NCBI RefSeq assembly: GCF_043643765.1
Contig: NZ_JBHZSP010000005.1
Coordinates: 124,001-188,000 of the forward strand
Direction of reading: 5' to 3'
From: Marinomonas posidonica_A
GTDB taxonomy: Bacteria > Pseudomonadota > Gammaproteobacteria > Pseudomonadales > Marinomonadaceae
Length of the DNA stretch: 64,000 nucleotides
The notes under the pieces are model-generated. The model had not been told where the DNA came from and made no database searches. It was given only the letters and a program-made list of their open reading frames with translations. Shown one piece after another: positions 25,616-34,877 of the stretch (its first letter is position 1; each line of letters starts with the position of its first letter). A program made the position numbers and the translations under genes.

Positions 25616-27406
25616 ATGCAAGATCAGAAGGGAATGTCCTTTAACGGGTTCCACTGGAGTCATTGGGCTGTTATCAGTCTGTCATTATTGCTGACACTAG
25701 GCGCTTGGTATTTTAGTCATCAGCAAGCGGAGCAAAAAACCAAAGCGCAATTTGAATTTCAAGCGGAGCAAATTGTCAGTTTGGTGCAAGAGCGCATGGA
25801 AAAATATGAAGAAGCCTTGTGGGCTGGCGTCGCAGTACTTCATACCATGCCTCGTCAGATGAGGCGTTCAGACTGGCGAATTTTTGCAAATAGTTTGAAA
25901 GTAGAGAGTCGCTTTCCTGGTATTAATGGGATTGGTGTTATTCATTATTTGGAGCCCGACAAACTTGATTCCTATCTTGCTTGGCAACGTGAAACCACAC
26001 CTGATTATGCTTTGCATCCTGCACATACCCAAAACGAATATTGGCCGATTACCTATATTGAACCACAGATGAGTAATCAGGCCGCGGTCGGTCTGGACAT
26101 GGCACATGAAATAAACCGTTACAGTGCCGCTAGAAAAGCCAGAGATACGGGGCAAGCGAGTATTACTGGTCCCATTATTCTTGTTCAAGATGAGAAGAAA
26201 ACCCCAGGGTTTTTATTCTATGCTCCTTGGTATGGTGATCGCCAGGGCATTGATCTATACGGTGATCGAGAAGGTGACTTTCTCGGCTTGGTTTACTCGC
26301 CTTTTATCATGAAAAAATTGATGGGGGGCGTGCTGGAGAACAGTAATCGCCAGGTCAACTTTAGCATTCATGATGGTGGTGAAGCGTTATACAGTGAACT
26401 GAATCAAAGTTCAGAAAATTACGATAACAATCCACTGTTTTCTAAGCAAATAGAAGTCAATATGTATGGCAGAGATTGGTTGTTTACGGTGCAATCATCT
26501 AGCCTGTTTCGAGCGCAAAACACCCAGAATCAGCCTTGGATTATTCTGGCTGGTGGGATTGTGATTGATTCACTCTTGTTGGTTATTTTTATCTTGCTTT
26601 CTCGCGCAAATCATCGCGCTGTGTCTTATGCTGATAAAGTCACACTGGATTTAAAACTGCAAAAAGAGGCGTTGGAAATCGCTCATGAAGACTTGCAGTC
26701 GCGCAATCAAGAGCTAGAAGAAGCCAATAAAGATTTAGATCAATTTGCGTTTGTGGCATCACACGATTTAAAAGCGCCATTACGAGGTATTAGCCAATTA
26801 GCTCAGTGGATTGAGGAGGATCTAAAAGAAAACTTCACGAGTCAAACTCGTGAGTTTATGGATTTATTACAAGGTCGAATTCAGCGCTTAGAAAAGCTAC
26901 TTGATGCCTTGTTAAGTTACTCTCGAATTGGTCGTGAACAGAATACCTTTGAACGGTTTCATTTGGGAGCACGGGTCACTGAGTTGTTTTCTTTGATCAA
27001 CGCCAATAAGGCGTTTGTTTTTGAGTGCGAAGATAACGTAGGCGAAATGAACACCTTAGCGGTACCACTTGAGTTGGTGTTAAGAAACTTATTGTCGAAT
27101 GCAATAAAACATCATGACAAGGGCCAAGGAACGATTCAGTTCAAGGCGGAAAAACAGTCCAATCATTATCGAATTTGTGTCATCGATGATGGCCCCGGTA
27201 TTCCTGTACAGTATCAGGAGCAAGTGTTTGATTTGTTCAAAACCTTGAAGCCTCGAGATGAAGTAGAAAGTAGTGGTTTAGGTTTGTCCATGGTGAAGAA
27301 AATACTCGATCGTTACGAATGTCATTATCAGATTTCAATGAATGGCGAACGAGGTACCTGTTTTGAGTTTGAGTGGCCATTTGAAGCGGCGCTGAGAGAG
27401 GAATAA
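25616..27406 (+). CDS. CHASE-domain sensor histidine kinase
   Basis: 596 aa. The first membrane helix is at residues ~17-33, with a periplasmic CHASE domain at ~75-250 (FPGINGIGVIHYL, WPITYIEP, ITGPIILVQD). A second helix is at ~308-330, then a coiled coil of ~35 residues, HisKA with phospho-acceptor His383 in FVASHDLKAPLRG, and HATPase_c with N-box LRNLLSNAIKHH and G-boxes DDGPGIP and SSGLGLSMVKK. CHASE domains sense small extracellular ligands. It shares an operon with two response regulators; the next ATG directly abuts its stop. The ligand is unknown. Confidence 0.92.
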   Translation: MQDQKGMSFNGFHWSHWAVISLSLLLTLGAWYFSHQQAEQKTKAQFEFQAEQIVSLVQERMEKYEEALWAGVAVLHTMPRQMRRSDWRIFANSLKVESRFPGINGIGVIHYLEPDKLDSYLAWQRETTPDYALHPAHTQNEYWPITYIEPQMSNQAAVGLDMAHEINRYSAARKARDTGQASITGPIILVQDEKKTPGFLFYAPWYGDRQGIDLYGDREGDFLGLVYSPFIMKKLMGGVLENSNRQVNFSIHDGGEALYSELNQSSENYDNNPLFSKQIEVNMYGRDWLFTVQSSSLFRAQNTQNQPWIILAGGIVIDSLLLVIFILLSRANHRAVSYADKVTLDLKLQKEALEIAHEDLQSRNQELEEANKDLDQFAFVASHDLKAPLRGISQLAQWIEEDLKENFTSQTREFMDLLQGRIQRLEKLLDALLSYSRIGREQNTFERFHLGARVTELFSLINANKAFVFECEDNVGEMNTLAVPLELVLRNLLSNAIKHHDKGQGTIQFKAEKQSNHYRICVIDDGPGIPVQYQEQVFDLFKTLKPRDEVESSGLGLSMVKKILDRYECHYQISMNGERGTCFEFEWPFEAALREE

Positions 27407-27823
27407 ATGACTAAACCAGCGTTTAATGTGTTATTGATTGAAGACGATGATGTGGATGCCATGGTTGTTGAAAGAGCGCTTTGTCAGCTTGGGTGTGACT
27501 ACTCACTGCAGCGTGTTAAAGATGGCATTGAAGCATTGGAATGGCTCCATGAAAACAAATCGAAGCGACCTTTCATTACTTTGTTGGATCTGAACATGCC
27601 TCGAATGGGTGGTTTGGAAATGCTAGAGAAAGTAAGGCAAGACGAATCGTTACAAGATCTCCCCGTGTTTGTTCTAACCACTTCAAACAGCCCAAAGGAA
27701 GTGGCCGCTTCCTATCGTCTTAATGTAGCGGGCTATTTTAGTAAAACGAGTTTAGGGCAAGGTTTCCAGTCTTTGTCAGATCTATTAGTGAAATATTGGC
27801 AATTGGCAGAGTTGCCAAGGTAA
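27407..27823 (+). CDS. Single-domain response regulator (Rcp1-like)
   Basis: 138 aa of receiver domain only. The acidic pocket is EDDD (12-15), the phospho-acceptor Asp61 is in LLDLNMPRMGG, Thr is in FVLTTS and Lys in FSKTSL. The absence of an output domain and the general sequence style are those of Rcp1-type regulators that pair with kinases having FVASHDLxxPLR histidine boxes, as the neighbour does. It is probably a phosphate shuttle within this operon. GAGGAATAA before the ATG serves both as kinase end and ribosome site. Confidence 0.92.
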   Translation: MTKPAFNVLLIEDDDVDAMVVERALCQLGCDYSLQRVKDGIEALEWLHENKSKRPFITLLDLNMPRMGGLEMLEKVRQDESLQDLPVFVLTTSNSPKEVAASYRLNVAGYFSKTSLGQGFQSLSDLLVKYWQLAELPR

Positions 27824-27841
27824 ATTGAATCAGAGGGAAGT

Positions 27842-29557
27842 ATGGATTTATTGATTATTGATGATGACGCAGTCGATCGAATGGCGGCGGTTAGAACATT
27901 AAGGCGCTCAGATTTGCCGTTGAGCAGCGTCGATCAAGCACATTCTGCTGATGAGGGAATTCATTTTGCTAATAATAAGCAATACGACATTGTGTTGTTG
28001 GATTATCAGTTACCATCGCAAAATGGTATTGAAGTATTGCGAGAGCTCAGAGGCGTTGAGAATTTTTCATCCGCCATCGTCATGTTAAGTCACAGTAGTG
28101 ATGAAGAGCTCGCTTTACAGTGTGTGGAGGCCGGCGCTCAAGATTTCATTATGAAGAGTGAGATTACGGCTTCAAGGCTGAAACGAGCCATTCTCATTGC
28201 GGCAGAACGGAGTAATTTAGAAAGACAGGTTAGAGAAAGTCACGAGCAACTGAGAAACTTGGCTGAGCAAGACAGTTTAACTGGTTTAAGTAATCGTTAT
28301 TTTTTTGATGCTGCGTTAAAAGACCTGATTACCCAAGCGCAACTTGATGGTCGCAAGATTGCCTTGTTGTTATTGGATTTAGATAAATTTAAACACATTA
28401 ATGATTCTCTTGGCCATGCTGTTGGTGATGACGTGTTGAAAAAGGTGGCGTCTCGATTACGAAGTGTTTTGGGGATTGGAGATAAAATATGTCGCCTTGG
28501 TGGCGATGAATTTGCGATTTTACTTAGCCATTTTAAACACTTGAATCAAGTTCGTTGTTTGGTTGATGAAGTTATGTTTGAGTTGTCTCAACCTGTCCAC
28601 TACAACGGTCGAGTTATCGATATATCGGGCAGTGTTGGGGTGGCTACCTATCCTGAATGCGCTGTAACCGCAATTGATCTAATGAAGTGTGCAGATGTGG
28701 CCATGTATCGCTCAAAGGGCTTGGGGGGGAAGCAAGCTCAATATTACTCAAAACAGTTTCATCAGCAAATCGAAAGTCGCATTCGAATTGAGCATGATTT
28801 GAAGCGAGCCATTGAGCGAGATGAATTTGTTCTTTATTACCAGCCTCAAGTCGATTCACAAAGCTTTGATTTAGTTGGTGTGGAAGCCTTAATACGGTGG
28901 CAACACCCTGAGATGGGGTTGGTGCCACCAGATGAGTTTATTCCCATTGCTGAAGAAAGCCATTTTATCAATGAATTGGGGCGCTGGGTCATGGATGAAG
29001 CCTGTAAACAGTTCCAAATTTGGTTAAACAAACCGAGTATGAAAGAGCTGAATTTTACCATCTCAGTGAACTTATCAGCTCGCCAATTAAAAGATTCGGG
29101 TTTGAGTGAATTTCTTTTAGAGTGTCTGGTGCGCTATCATATTCCTGCAGATCGCATTGAACTGGAACTGACAGAGAGCAGTTTGGAGAGCAGTCTAATC
29201 GCCCTTGATATGCTAAACAAAATGTCAGCCTTGGGGGTGAAGTTGGCTTTGGACGATTTTGGTACTGGTTATTCTTCTTTGTCTCATTTGAACGAATATC
29301 CGTTTAATATTCTTAAGATTGATAAGTCTTTTGTTCGTTTTATTGAACATGAAGACGAAGCCAATTTGCTAAAAGCCATTAGTTCGTTTGCCCATTCTCT
29401 TGGCTTTGACACGGTTGCAGAAGGTGTGGAAACCAGTTTTCAAAGAGATCTTTGTGCTAGGTTAGGGGTTAAGCGTTTACAGGGGTATTTCTTTTCCCCG
29501 CCAATACCGGCTCACGAAATTGAAAGGATGTGGCAACCTAAACCCGCTTTACAATAA
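27842..29557 (+). CDS. Response regulator with GGDEF and EAL domains (c-di-GMP turnover)
   Basis: 571 aa. The REC domain has phospho-acceptor Asp54 in VLLDYQLP. A short coiled linker leads to a diguanylate cyclase domain with intact GGDEF (220-224), and then a phosphodiesterase domain with EALIRW (348-353), ELTES and DDFGTGYSSL. Both active sites look complete. The inhibitory I-site RxxD before GGDEF is not intact: Asp214 is present, but Gly replaces Arg at 211. The enzyme therefore may make or degrade c-di-GMP depending on phosphorylation by the CHASE kinase encoded upstream. It is the last gene of the three-gene operon. Confidence 0.94.
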   Translation: MDLLIIDDDAVDRMAAVRTLRRSDLPLSSVDQAHSADEGIHFANNKQYDIVLLDYQLPSQNGIEVLRELRGVENFSSAIVMLSHSSDEELALQCVEAGAQDFIMKSEITASRLKRAILIAAERSNLERQVRESHEQLRNLAEQDSLTGLSNRYFFDAALKDLITQAQLDGRKIALLLLDLDKFKHINDSLGHAVGDDVLKKVASRLRSVLGIGDKICRLGGDEFAILLSHFKHLNQVRCLVDEVMFELSQPVHYNGRVIDISGSVGVATYPECAVTAIDLMKCADVAMYRSKGLGGKQAQYYSKQFHQQIESRIRIEHDLKRAIERDEFVLYYQPQVDSQSFDLVGVEALIRWQHPEMGLVPPDEFIPIAEESHFINELGRWVMDEACKQFQIWLNKPSMKELNFTISVNLSARQLKDSGLSEFLLECLVRYHIPADRIELELTESSLESSLIALDMLNKMSALGVKLALDDFGTGYSSLSHLNEYPFNILKIDKSFVRFIEHEDEANLLKAISSFAHSLGFDTVAEGVETSFQRDLCARLGVKRLQGYFFSPPIPAHEIERMWQPKPALQ

Positions 29558-29574
29558 TGCTGGTTGGACAAATT

Positions 29575-29610
29575 GAAATGACAACATAAGGACAGCGTTG
29601 TTGTCATTTC
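29575..29610 (+). terminator. Hairpin after the REC-GGDEF-EAL gene
   Basis: Stem GAAATGACAAC/GTTGTCATTTC of 11 bp with a 14-nt loop. There is no clear U-run, so it is a weak terminator at best. Confidence 0.45.
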
Positions 29611-29678
29611 TGCTTTCTGGCTATTGGTCTTCTTGTACCTGTGTTACGTTTGCAATATCGACATGTTAGGAGGCCGTT

Positions 29679-30344
29679 ATGATTCAAATTCATCATCTAG
29701 AAAATTCCCGTTCACAACGTATTTTATGGTTGCTTGAAGAGCTCAATTTAGCGTATGAACTCATTGAGTATAAGCGTGACCCGAACACCGCTTCAGCACC
29801 TGAGTCTCTTAAAAAAATACATCCTCTAGGGAAAGCGCCGATTTTGACTGATGGTGATAATACCATCGCTGAGTCGGGCGCTATCATTGAGTATTTATTG
29901 GATCAATACGATGAAGGCAACCGCCTTAGACCAACCGAAGGGCAAGCTTTACTGGACTATCGATATTGGTTGCACTTTGCCGAAGGTTCGTTAATGCCTT
30001 TGTTGGTTATGAAGCTGGTCATGACTCGAGTGCCAAAAAATCCTATGCCATTTTTTATAAAGCCGATTGCCAAAGCGCTGACAGGTAAAGTAATACAAAA
30101 ATTCATTCAGCCACGTTTAGAGCCGCAAATTGAGTTTATTGAAGCGACGCTTGCGGATCGAACTTGGTTTGCCGGAGAAGAATTAACGGCGGCGGACATT
30201 CAAATGAGTTTCCCATTACAGGCTTCCAGTACGCGAATGGACTTATCTTCTTATCCTAACATCCGCAAATTTTTGTCTCAGGTGGAAAAACAAGCGGGTT
30301 ACCAACGGGCATTGGCAAAAGGCGGAGCCTTTACGACGCTTTAA
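29679..30344 (+). CDS. Glutathione S-transferase
   Basis: 221 aa. The N-terminal thioredoxin-like domain (SRSQRILWLLEELNLAYEL, then the cis-Pro region LGKAPILTDGD and the glutathione-binding ESGAIIEYLLD) is followed by a helical C-terminal domain with WFAGEELTAADIQMSFPL. The pattern fits bacterial beta-class-like or GST-N3-type enzymes of unknown substrate. A strong TAGGAGG precedes the ATG. It is flanked by the c-di-GMP operon and an iron-regulated sigma factor gene, without obvious functional link. Confidence 0.92.
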   Translation: MIQIHHLENSRSQRILWLLEELNLAYELIEYKRDPNTASAPESLKKIHPLGKAPILTDGDNTIAESGAIIEYLLDQYDEGNRLRPTEGQALLDYRYWLHFAEGSLMPLLVMKLVMTRVPKNPMPFFIKPIAKALTGKVIQKFIQPRLEPQIEFIEATLADRTWFAGEELTAADIQMSFPLQASSTRMDLSSYPNIRKFLSQVEKQAGYQRALAKGGAFTTL

Positions 30345-30351
30345 AATAATT

Positions 30352-30370
30352 GATATTGATTCTCATTTTT
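30352..30370 (+). promoter_or_regulatory. Fur box upstream of the FecI-like sigma factor
   Basis: GATATTGATTCTCATTTTT matches the Fur 19-mer at 14 positions, including GAT.TTGAT and TCATT. It lies 53 bp before the sigma factor start, the expected place for iron control of an iron-starvation sigma factor. Confidence 0.6.
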
Positions 30371-30422
30371 GTTATTTTGCTCGCTCTTCATACAGTGATA
30401 TAAGGCGAGGTGCTCCCAAGCG

Positions 30423-30941
30423 ATGAGTCCTGAACAAGAAAATGCTCAAAGGGTTGGAGACATGTATATTGAGCATCATCAATGGTTAAAAGGATGGATT
30501 CGTAAAAAACTGGGTTGCAATGAGTTGGCGGCAGACTTAACTCAAGACACTTTTGTGCGCCTGCTGAAAAAATCAAATACCTCATGGAATGGTTTGGAAG
30601 CAAAAGGCTTGCTTGCCACCATTGCTCGAGGCTTGTTTATTGATCACTGGCGCCGTAAACAAATTGAGCAGGCTTGGCTAGAGTCGTTAGCACACTTAGA
30701 AGAAGATTTTCAACCGTCAGCTGAGCATTCCGCAGAGATGATCGAGGTTTTGTGCCAGCTTGATGCCTTGATTGCAAAAATGCCAATGAAGGTAGCAAAC
30801 ACGCTCATTTTATCGCAATTACACGGTTTAACGTATCGAGAAATCGCTGATCATTTGTCTGTTTCTGAGCGAATGGTAAAACGTTATATGGCTCAAGCGA
30901 TGCTTCAGTGTGTGATGTTGCAGTCGGAACTTTCCCCATGA
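30423..30941 (+). CDS. FecI-like extracytoplasmic-function sigma factor
   Basis: 172 aa. Region 2 (LAADLTQDTFVRLLKK, IARGLFIDHWRRK) and region 4 (LTYREIADHLSVSERMVKRY) are typical of the iron-starvation ECF group. It is followed, with an ATGA overlap, by a FecR-type anti-sigma gene and then by an STN-domain TonB transducer, i.e. a complete surface-signalling set. The expected target is the promoter of the receptor gene downstream. Confidence 0.92.
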   Translation: MSPEQENAQRVGDMYIEHHQWLKGWIRKKLGCNELAADLTQDTFVRLLKKSNTSWNGLEAKGLLATIARGLFIDHWRRKQIEQAWLESLAHLEEDFQPSAEHSAEMIEVLCQLDALIAKMPMKVANTLILSQLHGLTYREIADHLSVSERMVKRYMAQAMLQCVMLQSELSP

Positions 30942-31930
30942 TTAATTCAAAATCGAATCAATTCAAACAGTTAGAAGCGGCATCTGAGTGGTTTGCCATA
31001 TTGTCGGATGAAGCGGCATCGGAACAAGATAAACAAGCTTGGCTAAAATGGTTAGAGGCTGATATTGAGCATCAGCGTGCTTGGTCAAAAGTTGAATCAG
31101 TCGGCGCCATGTTTGACTCCTTTCAACAACAGGGGCTTAACACTCCCGTTAAGCAGGTTCTCGACCAGAGTCATGCCAGACAAGTGTCACGTCGACAATT
31201 TACTAAAGGCTTATTCGGCATCACGGCGGCGTTAGGCCTTGGTTGGATTGGTTGGGAGAAAGTCAGCTTGTCCAGTATGGTGGCGGTTTGGAAGGCCGAT
31301 TTTCATACCTCGATTGGTGAGGTGAAGCGTTTCACGCTAGCAGATGGTTCTGACGTCTGGCTGAACACATATACAGGCTTAAATGATCAGTCAAATGAGA
31401 AAATGCGAGCCATGTCTTTGATTTCAGGGGAGGCATTTTTCGATTTAAATGAAGCTCATGATGAACGGCCTTTTTTAGTGAGTTGCCCTCATGCTGTAAT
31501 AAAACTGACGTCCCCAAAAGCTCGTTTTTGTTTGCGCCATTTATCTGATCAACAGGCTGTACTGGCTGTCTATTATGGACAACTGTCTTTTTCTTCTTTG
31601 CACTCGAAACAGTCTAGGCTGATTAATGCTGGAGAAGAGGTGTATTTACATAAAAATGCTTCGATGCAACCTCAGCCAGTATTGGCTATGTATGAGTCTT
31701 GGACTCGTGGTCAATTAATTGTTGATGACATGTCTTTAAGAGATTTTATTAATGAGATTGGTCGTTATCAGTATGGTCATATTAATCTCGATCCAAGCTT
31801 AGCAAGCTGGCGCGTGGTTGGAACCTATCCAACCCAAGATATTGATACCGTTTGGGCAATGTTAGAAACGGCATTTCCTATTAAGGTCGAAAAAATCATG
31901 CCTTGGTGGATTAATATTTCAGCCGCATAA
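30938..31930 (+). CDS. FecR-like anti-sigma factor/signal transducer
   Basis: 330 aa. The N-terminal DUF4880 sigma-binding segment (EAASEWFAILSDEAASEQDK, WLEADIEHQRAWSKVE) is followed by a single membrane helix (LFGITAALGLGWIGW) and a periplasmic FecR domain (TSIGEVKRFTLADGSDVWLN, LISGEAFFDL). The ATG at 30938 overlaps the sigma factor stop and is preferred to an upstream in-frame codon. The C-terminal part would contact the STN domain of the receptor when ligand is bound. Confidence 0.92.
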   Translation: MINSKSNQFKQLEAASEWFAILSDEAASEQDKQAWLKWLEADIEHQRAWSKVESVGAMFDSFQQQGLNTPVKQVLDQSHARQVSRRQFTKGLFGITAALGLGWIGWEKVSLSSMVAVWKADFHTSIGEVKRFTLADGSDVWLNTYTGLNDQSNEKMRAMSLISGEAFFDLNEAHDERPFLVSCPHAVIKLTSPKARFCLRHLSDQQAVLAVYYGQLSFSSLHSKQSRLINAGEEVYLHKNASMQPQPVLAMYESWTRGQLIVDDMSLRDFINEIGRYQYGHINLDPSLASWRVVGTYPTQDIDTVWAMLETAFPIKVEKIMPWWINISAA

Positions 31931-32032
31931 GACTTTCAGCAATGCTTTAAAAAGTTAACCTTTCTTATGTCCCTTTTTCGTAACTGTGTTCGGTAATAGA
32001 AATAAGAAGTATTACTATTATCGGAGTATCAC

Positions 32033-34795
32033 ATGTTAACCTGCCATTCTTTTCGTTGTGTCAAGCAGCGAACAACCCCCACGTTACTTGCTTTGAGCAT
32101 AGGCTTGGTAACGGGAAGCTTTTCTTTTATTGTGCCAGATAGTGCGCTTGCGGCATCTGTTATCAATGAGCATAAATTTTATCGTATTGCAGAAGGTTCG
32201 TTAGAGAAAGCGTTAAACCAATTCGCAGTAACATCCGGTTGGTTTATTGGTGGGAATGCTCAATTAACCCGCGGCAAACGAACAAAGGGTTTAGAAGGGC
32301 AATACTCGCGCAGACAAGCGTTAGATCTTTTATTGTCAGGTACTGGGTTATCTTATCAAGAAGGCACGGGTAACAGCCTTGTTTTGGTTGATGTGAACAG
32401 CGTAACGGAAACCTCAGAGGGCATTGAACTCTCTCCCATATTAATTAACGACACCAAAGATACGACCAAGATTGGTGAGAAAACCATTCGCTCTTCTGAG
32501 ATAGAGAGTATGGCAGGGGAGAGTACCAACTTAACTGACTTGCTGAAAGGTAATGCGGCTGCACGTTTCAGTTTATCTTCCAGTAACTCTGCCAGTAGTG
32601 CCAGCATGCGCCCTGATGAAGTTTCTATTCATGGCCAAGCCCATTACCAGAATGCTTATATTATCGATGGCATGTCGGCCAACAATGATTTGAGTCCTGG
32701 GGATTCAGAGGACAAATATACTAACCCAATTAATCCAGCCAGCCTCAAAATGTTGTCTGGCAGCTCATCACAGAGCTTCTATGTGGATCCAGCAATTTTG
32801 GAATCGGTGACCATTTATGATTCCAACGTGCCGGCGGCGTTTGGGGGCTTTCTTGGCGGTGTGATTAGCTCGGAAATCAAACGTTATGATGGTGAAGATT
32901 ATTTTTCTTGGAGGTATCAGATTTCACGCGATGAATGGGATGAAATGCACGCTGATGAGTCATTGGAAGAAAAAATGGAGGAAGGGGACTCTATAGCGGG
33001 TGAGTACACGCCAGATTATCTAAAGCAGCGTTATACCCTCTCAGGTGCTCAAAGGTTGGGAGAGAAAGCTGGCATGACCTATAGCTTTTCACGCGGAACC
33101 TCTCGTTTTGCTCAGAGTTATCAGAGGAAGACATCAAACCTTGATTTAGGGCGTCAGGGAATTGAATACGACGATACTGTGGATAATCTCGCAACGCGCA
33201 TTGATTTTAAAGCCACCTCAGATTTAAACCTTGGTGCGTCAGTCCTTTATTCGAATCGTTATCACGATGGCCTCACCAGTAGTTCATATGAGTCGGCTTT
33301 TGTAAAATCCCACAAAGCGACAGGTATCGCCTTTGATACGGTTTATCAAGCGCAAAAAGGCTTGTTGACTAGCCGTTTGAGTTATAACCAGGCGCAAGAT
33401 ACCTTAGCATCCGATGACTCGATTTATATCAACCACCCAGCGGATGCAGCCAATGGTGACTGGCCTTATTCCGGTGGTTTTGGTGATGTGAATCAGCAAC
33501 AGAATACCGCAGCACTGACATTGGACTGGTTACAAAATGCCTTTGTTGTTGGGGATTTTCAGCACTCTTTTCACCTGGGTGGAGAGCTAAAACATATTAA
33601 GCAGTTTTATGAAGTAGAAGACGACATTATTAGTCAAACTTATAAGTGCATTAGCACTGTTAATAAGTTTTGTGCCGATGCAAACTCTGATGGTGTGGTG
33701 GATTACGATGATGAATATCTGTTAGTTCAAAGTGAAATCGCAGCAAACAAATTAGAAAAAAGCTATTTGGCTTACGGTGCTTTTGTTGAGGACTCCATCA
33801 AACACAAAGATTGGACTTACTACTTGGGGTTGAGAGCCGACTACAATACTTCGCTTGAAAACTTGGATATTTCTCCCCGCGCTAGTGCCACTTGGGATAT
33901 TTTCAGTAACCAGCAAACCTATTTGATTACTGGCGCCAATCGATACTATGGCCGTGATTTCTTCCGTTACGAGGTGAACAGTCAGTTACGCTCATGGCGT
34001 ACCGTGTATCGATACAATTCCGATGGTAGTTTAAATCGTGTGACGAATTATTCCGATGATTCTTTCTACCAGTATGACTTAGACACGCCTTATTCGGATG
34101 AATTGGTGTTGGGAGTGTCGCAAAAACTGGGCAATGTTAATGCCACCCTCAAGTGGGTAAGTCGAGATTCTCAAGACTTGGTGACGCGTGTTGAAAACGA
34201 TAACGGTGACTACTACACAAATAAAGGAGAGAGTTTGACGGAGACCCTTTCATTAAGTTTTGAAACACTGAAACCTTTTGAAGTCGCGGGCACACAAACT
34301 TACGGTGTTTTTTCCATCAGTTATCAAGAAAGCGAAACCAACGTGTTGAGTGATGTGTCATACGAAGAGGAGATTTCTTCTGACTCTATCTACTACCACG
34401 GTCAAGTGATCTACGAAACTCAATTGCCAAAAACGGATTTTAATATTCCTTTTACTGTTAAGTTTTCTACTGAGACGTTTATTCCTAAATGGAACCTGAC
34501 TTGGTCAAACCGCATTAATGTGAAAGCTGGCGGTACGATAGCGAAAGACACGAACGAGGATTACACAGACAGTACTGGCACATATGACATATACGATGAT
34601 CTAGACTTTGATCAATTGGTTACCTTAGACACCACGTTTGAGTGGCGACCAGAGCTGTTCAATGATGTGGATGGTTACCTAAAATTAAAGATCAATAATG
34701 TCTTTGATGACTACATTGATACTTCTACGAACTCCAATACTTATTCTTACACTCAGGGGCGCTCAAGCACAATCGAAGTGGGAATGCGTTTCTAA
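32033..34795 (+). CDS. TonB-dependent transducer receptor with STN domain and a calcium-type loop
   Basis: 920 aa. The signal peptide ends near DSALAAS. The STN (secretin/TonB N-terminal) domain is at ~48-122 (YRIAEGSLEKALNQFAVTSG, QALDLLLSGTGLSYQ). Plug motifs follow (VSIHGQAHYQNAYIIDGMSA, YDSNVPAAFGGFLGGVISSE) and a barrel ending in TIEVGMRF. At residues 549-560 it carries DANSDGVVDYDD, a perfect EF-hand/dockerin-type loop, just after a Cys pair (539, 547), probably in an extracellular loop. The FecI/FecR genes before it and the M16 protease after it suggest a signal-transducing receptor for a proteinaceous or peptide ligand. The plug has an insertion relative to ordinary siderophore receptors, and none of the usual siderophore plug motifs are present. 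Confidence 0.9.
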   Translation: MLTCHSFRCVKQRTTPTLLALSIGLVTGSFSFIVPDSALAASVINEHKFYRIAEGSLEKALNQFAVTSGWFIGGNAQLTRGKRTKGLEGQYSRRQALDLLLSGTGLSYQEGTGNSLVLVDVNSVTETSEGIELSPILINDTKDTTKIGEKTIRSSEIESMAGESTNLTDLLKGNAAARFSLSSSNSASSASMRPDEVSIHGQAHYQNAYIIDGMSANNDLSPGDSEDKYTNPINPASLKMLSGSSSQSFYVDPAILESVTIYDSNVPAAFGGFLGGVISSEIKRYDGEDYFSWRYQISRDEWDEMHADESLEEKMEEGDSIAGEYTPDYLKQRYTLSGAQRLGEKAGMTYSFSRGTSRFAQSYQRKTSNLDLGRQGIEYDDTVDNLATRIDFKATSDLNLGASVLYSNRYHDGLTSSSYESAFVKSHKATGIAFDTVYQAQKGLLTSRLSYNQAQDTLASDDSIYINHPADAANGDWPYSGGFGDVNQQQNTAALTLDWLQNAFVVGDFQHSFHLGGELKHIKQFYEVEDDIISQTYKCISTVNKFCADANSDGVVDYDDEYLLVQSEIAANKLEKSYLAYGAFVEDSIKHKDWTYYLGLRADYNTSLENLDISPRASATWDIFSNQQTYLITGANRYYGRDFFRYEVNSQLRSWRTVYRYNSDGSLNRVTNYSDDSFYQYDLDTPYSDELVLGVSQKLGNVNATLKWVSRDSQDLVTRVENDNGDYYTNKGESLTETLSLSFETLKPFEVAGTQTYGVFSISYQESETNVLSDVSYEEEISSDSIYYHGQVIYETQLPKTDFNIPFTVKFSTETFIPKWNLTWSNRINVKAGGTIAKDTNEDYTDSTGTYDIYDDLDFDQLVTLDTTFEWRPELFNDVDGYLKLKINNVFDDYIDTSTNSNTYSYTQGRSSTIEVGMRF

Positions 34796-34877
34796 TTGAT
34801 GCTAATGGTTGGATTGAATCTCTTTTATCAGTAGTGACGCAATTTGGTCACTACTTTTCTCGTTTTTTTGGATGTGA

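Noticed and set aside
29575..29610. Hairpin after the c-di-GMP gene as a riboswitch for the GST
   Set aside because: Only a simple stem-loop without a recognisable aptamer; listed as a weak terminator instead.
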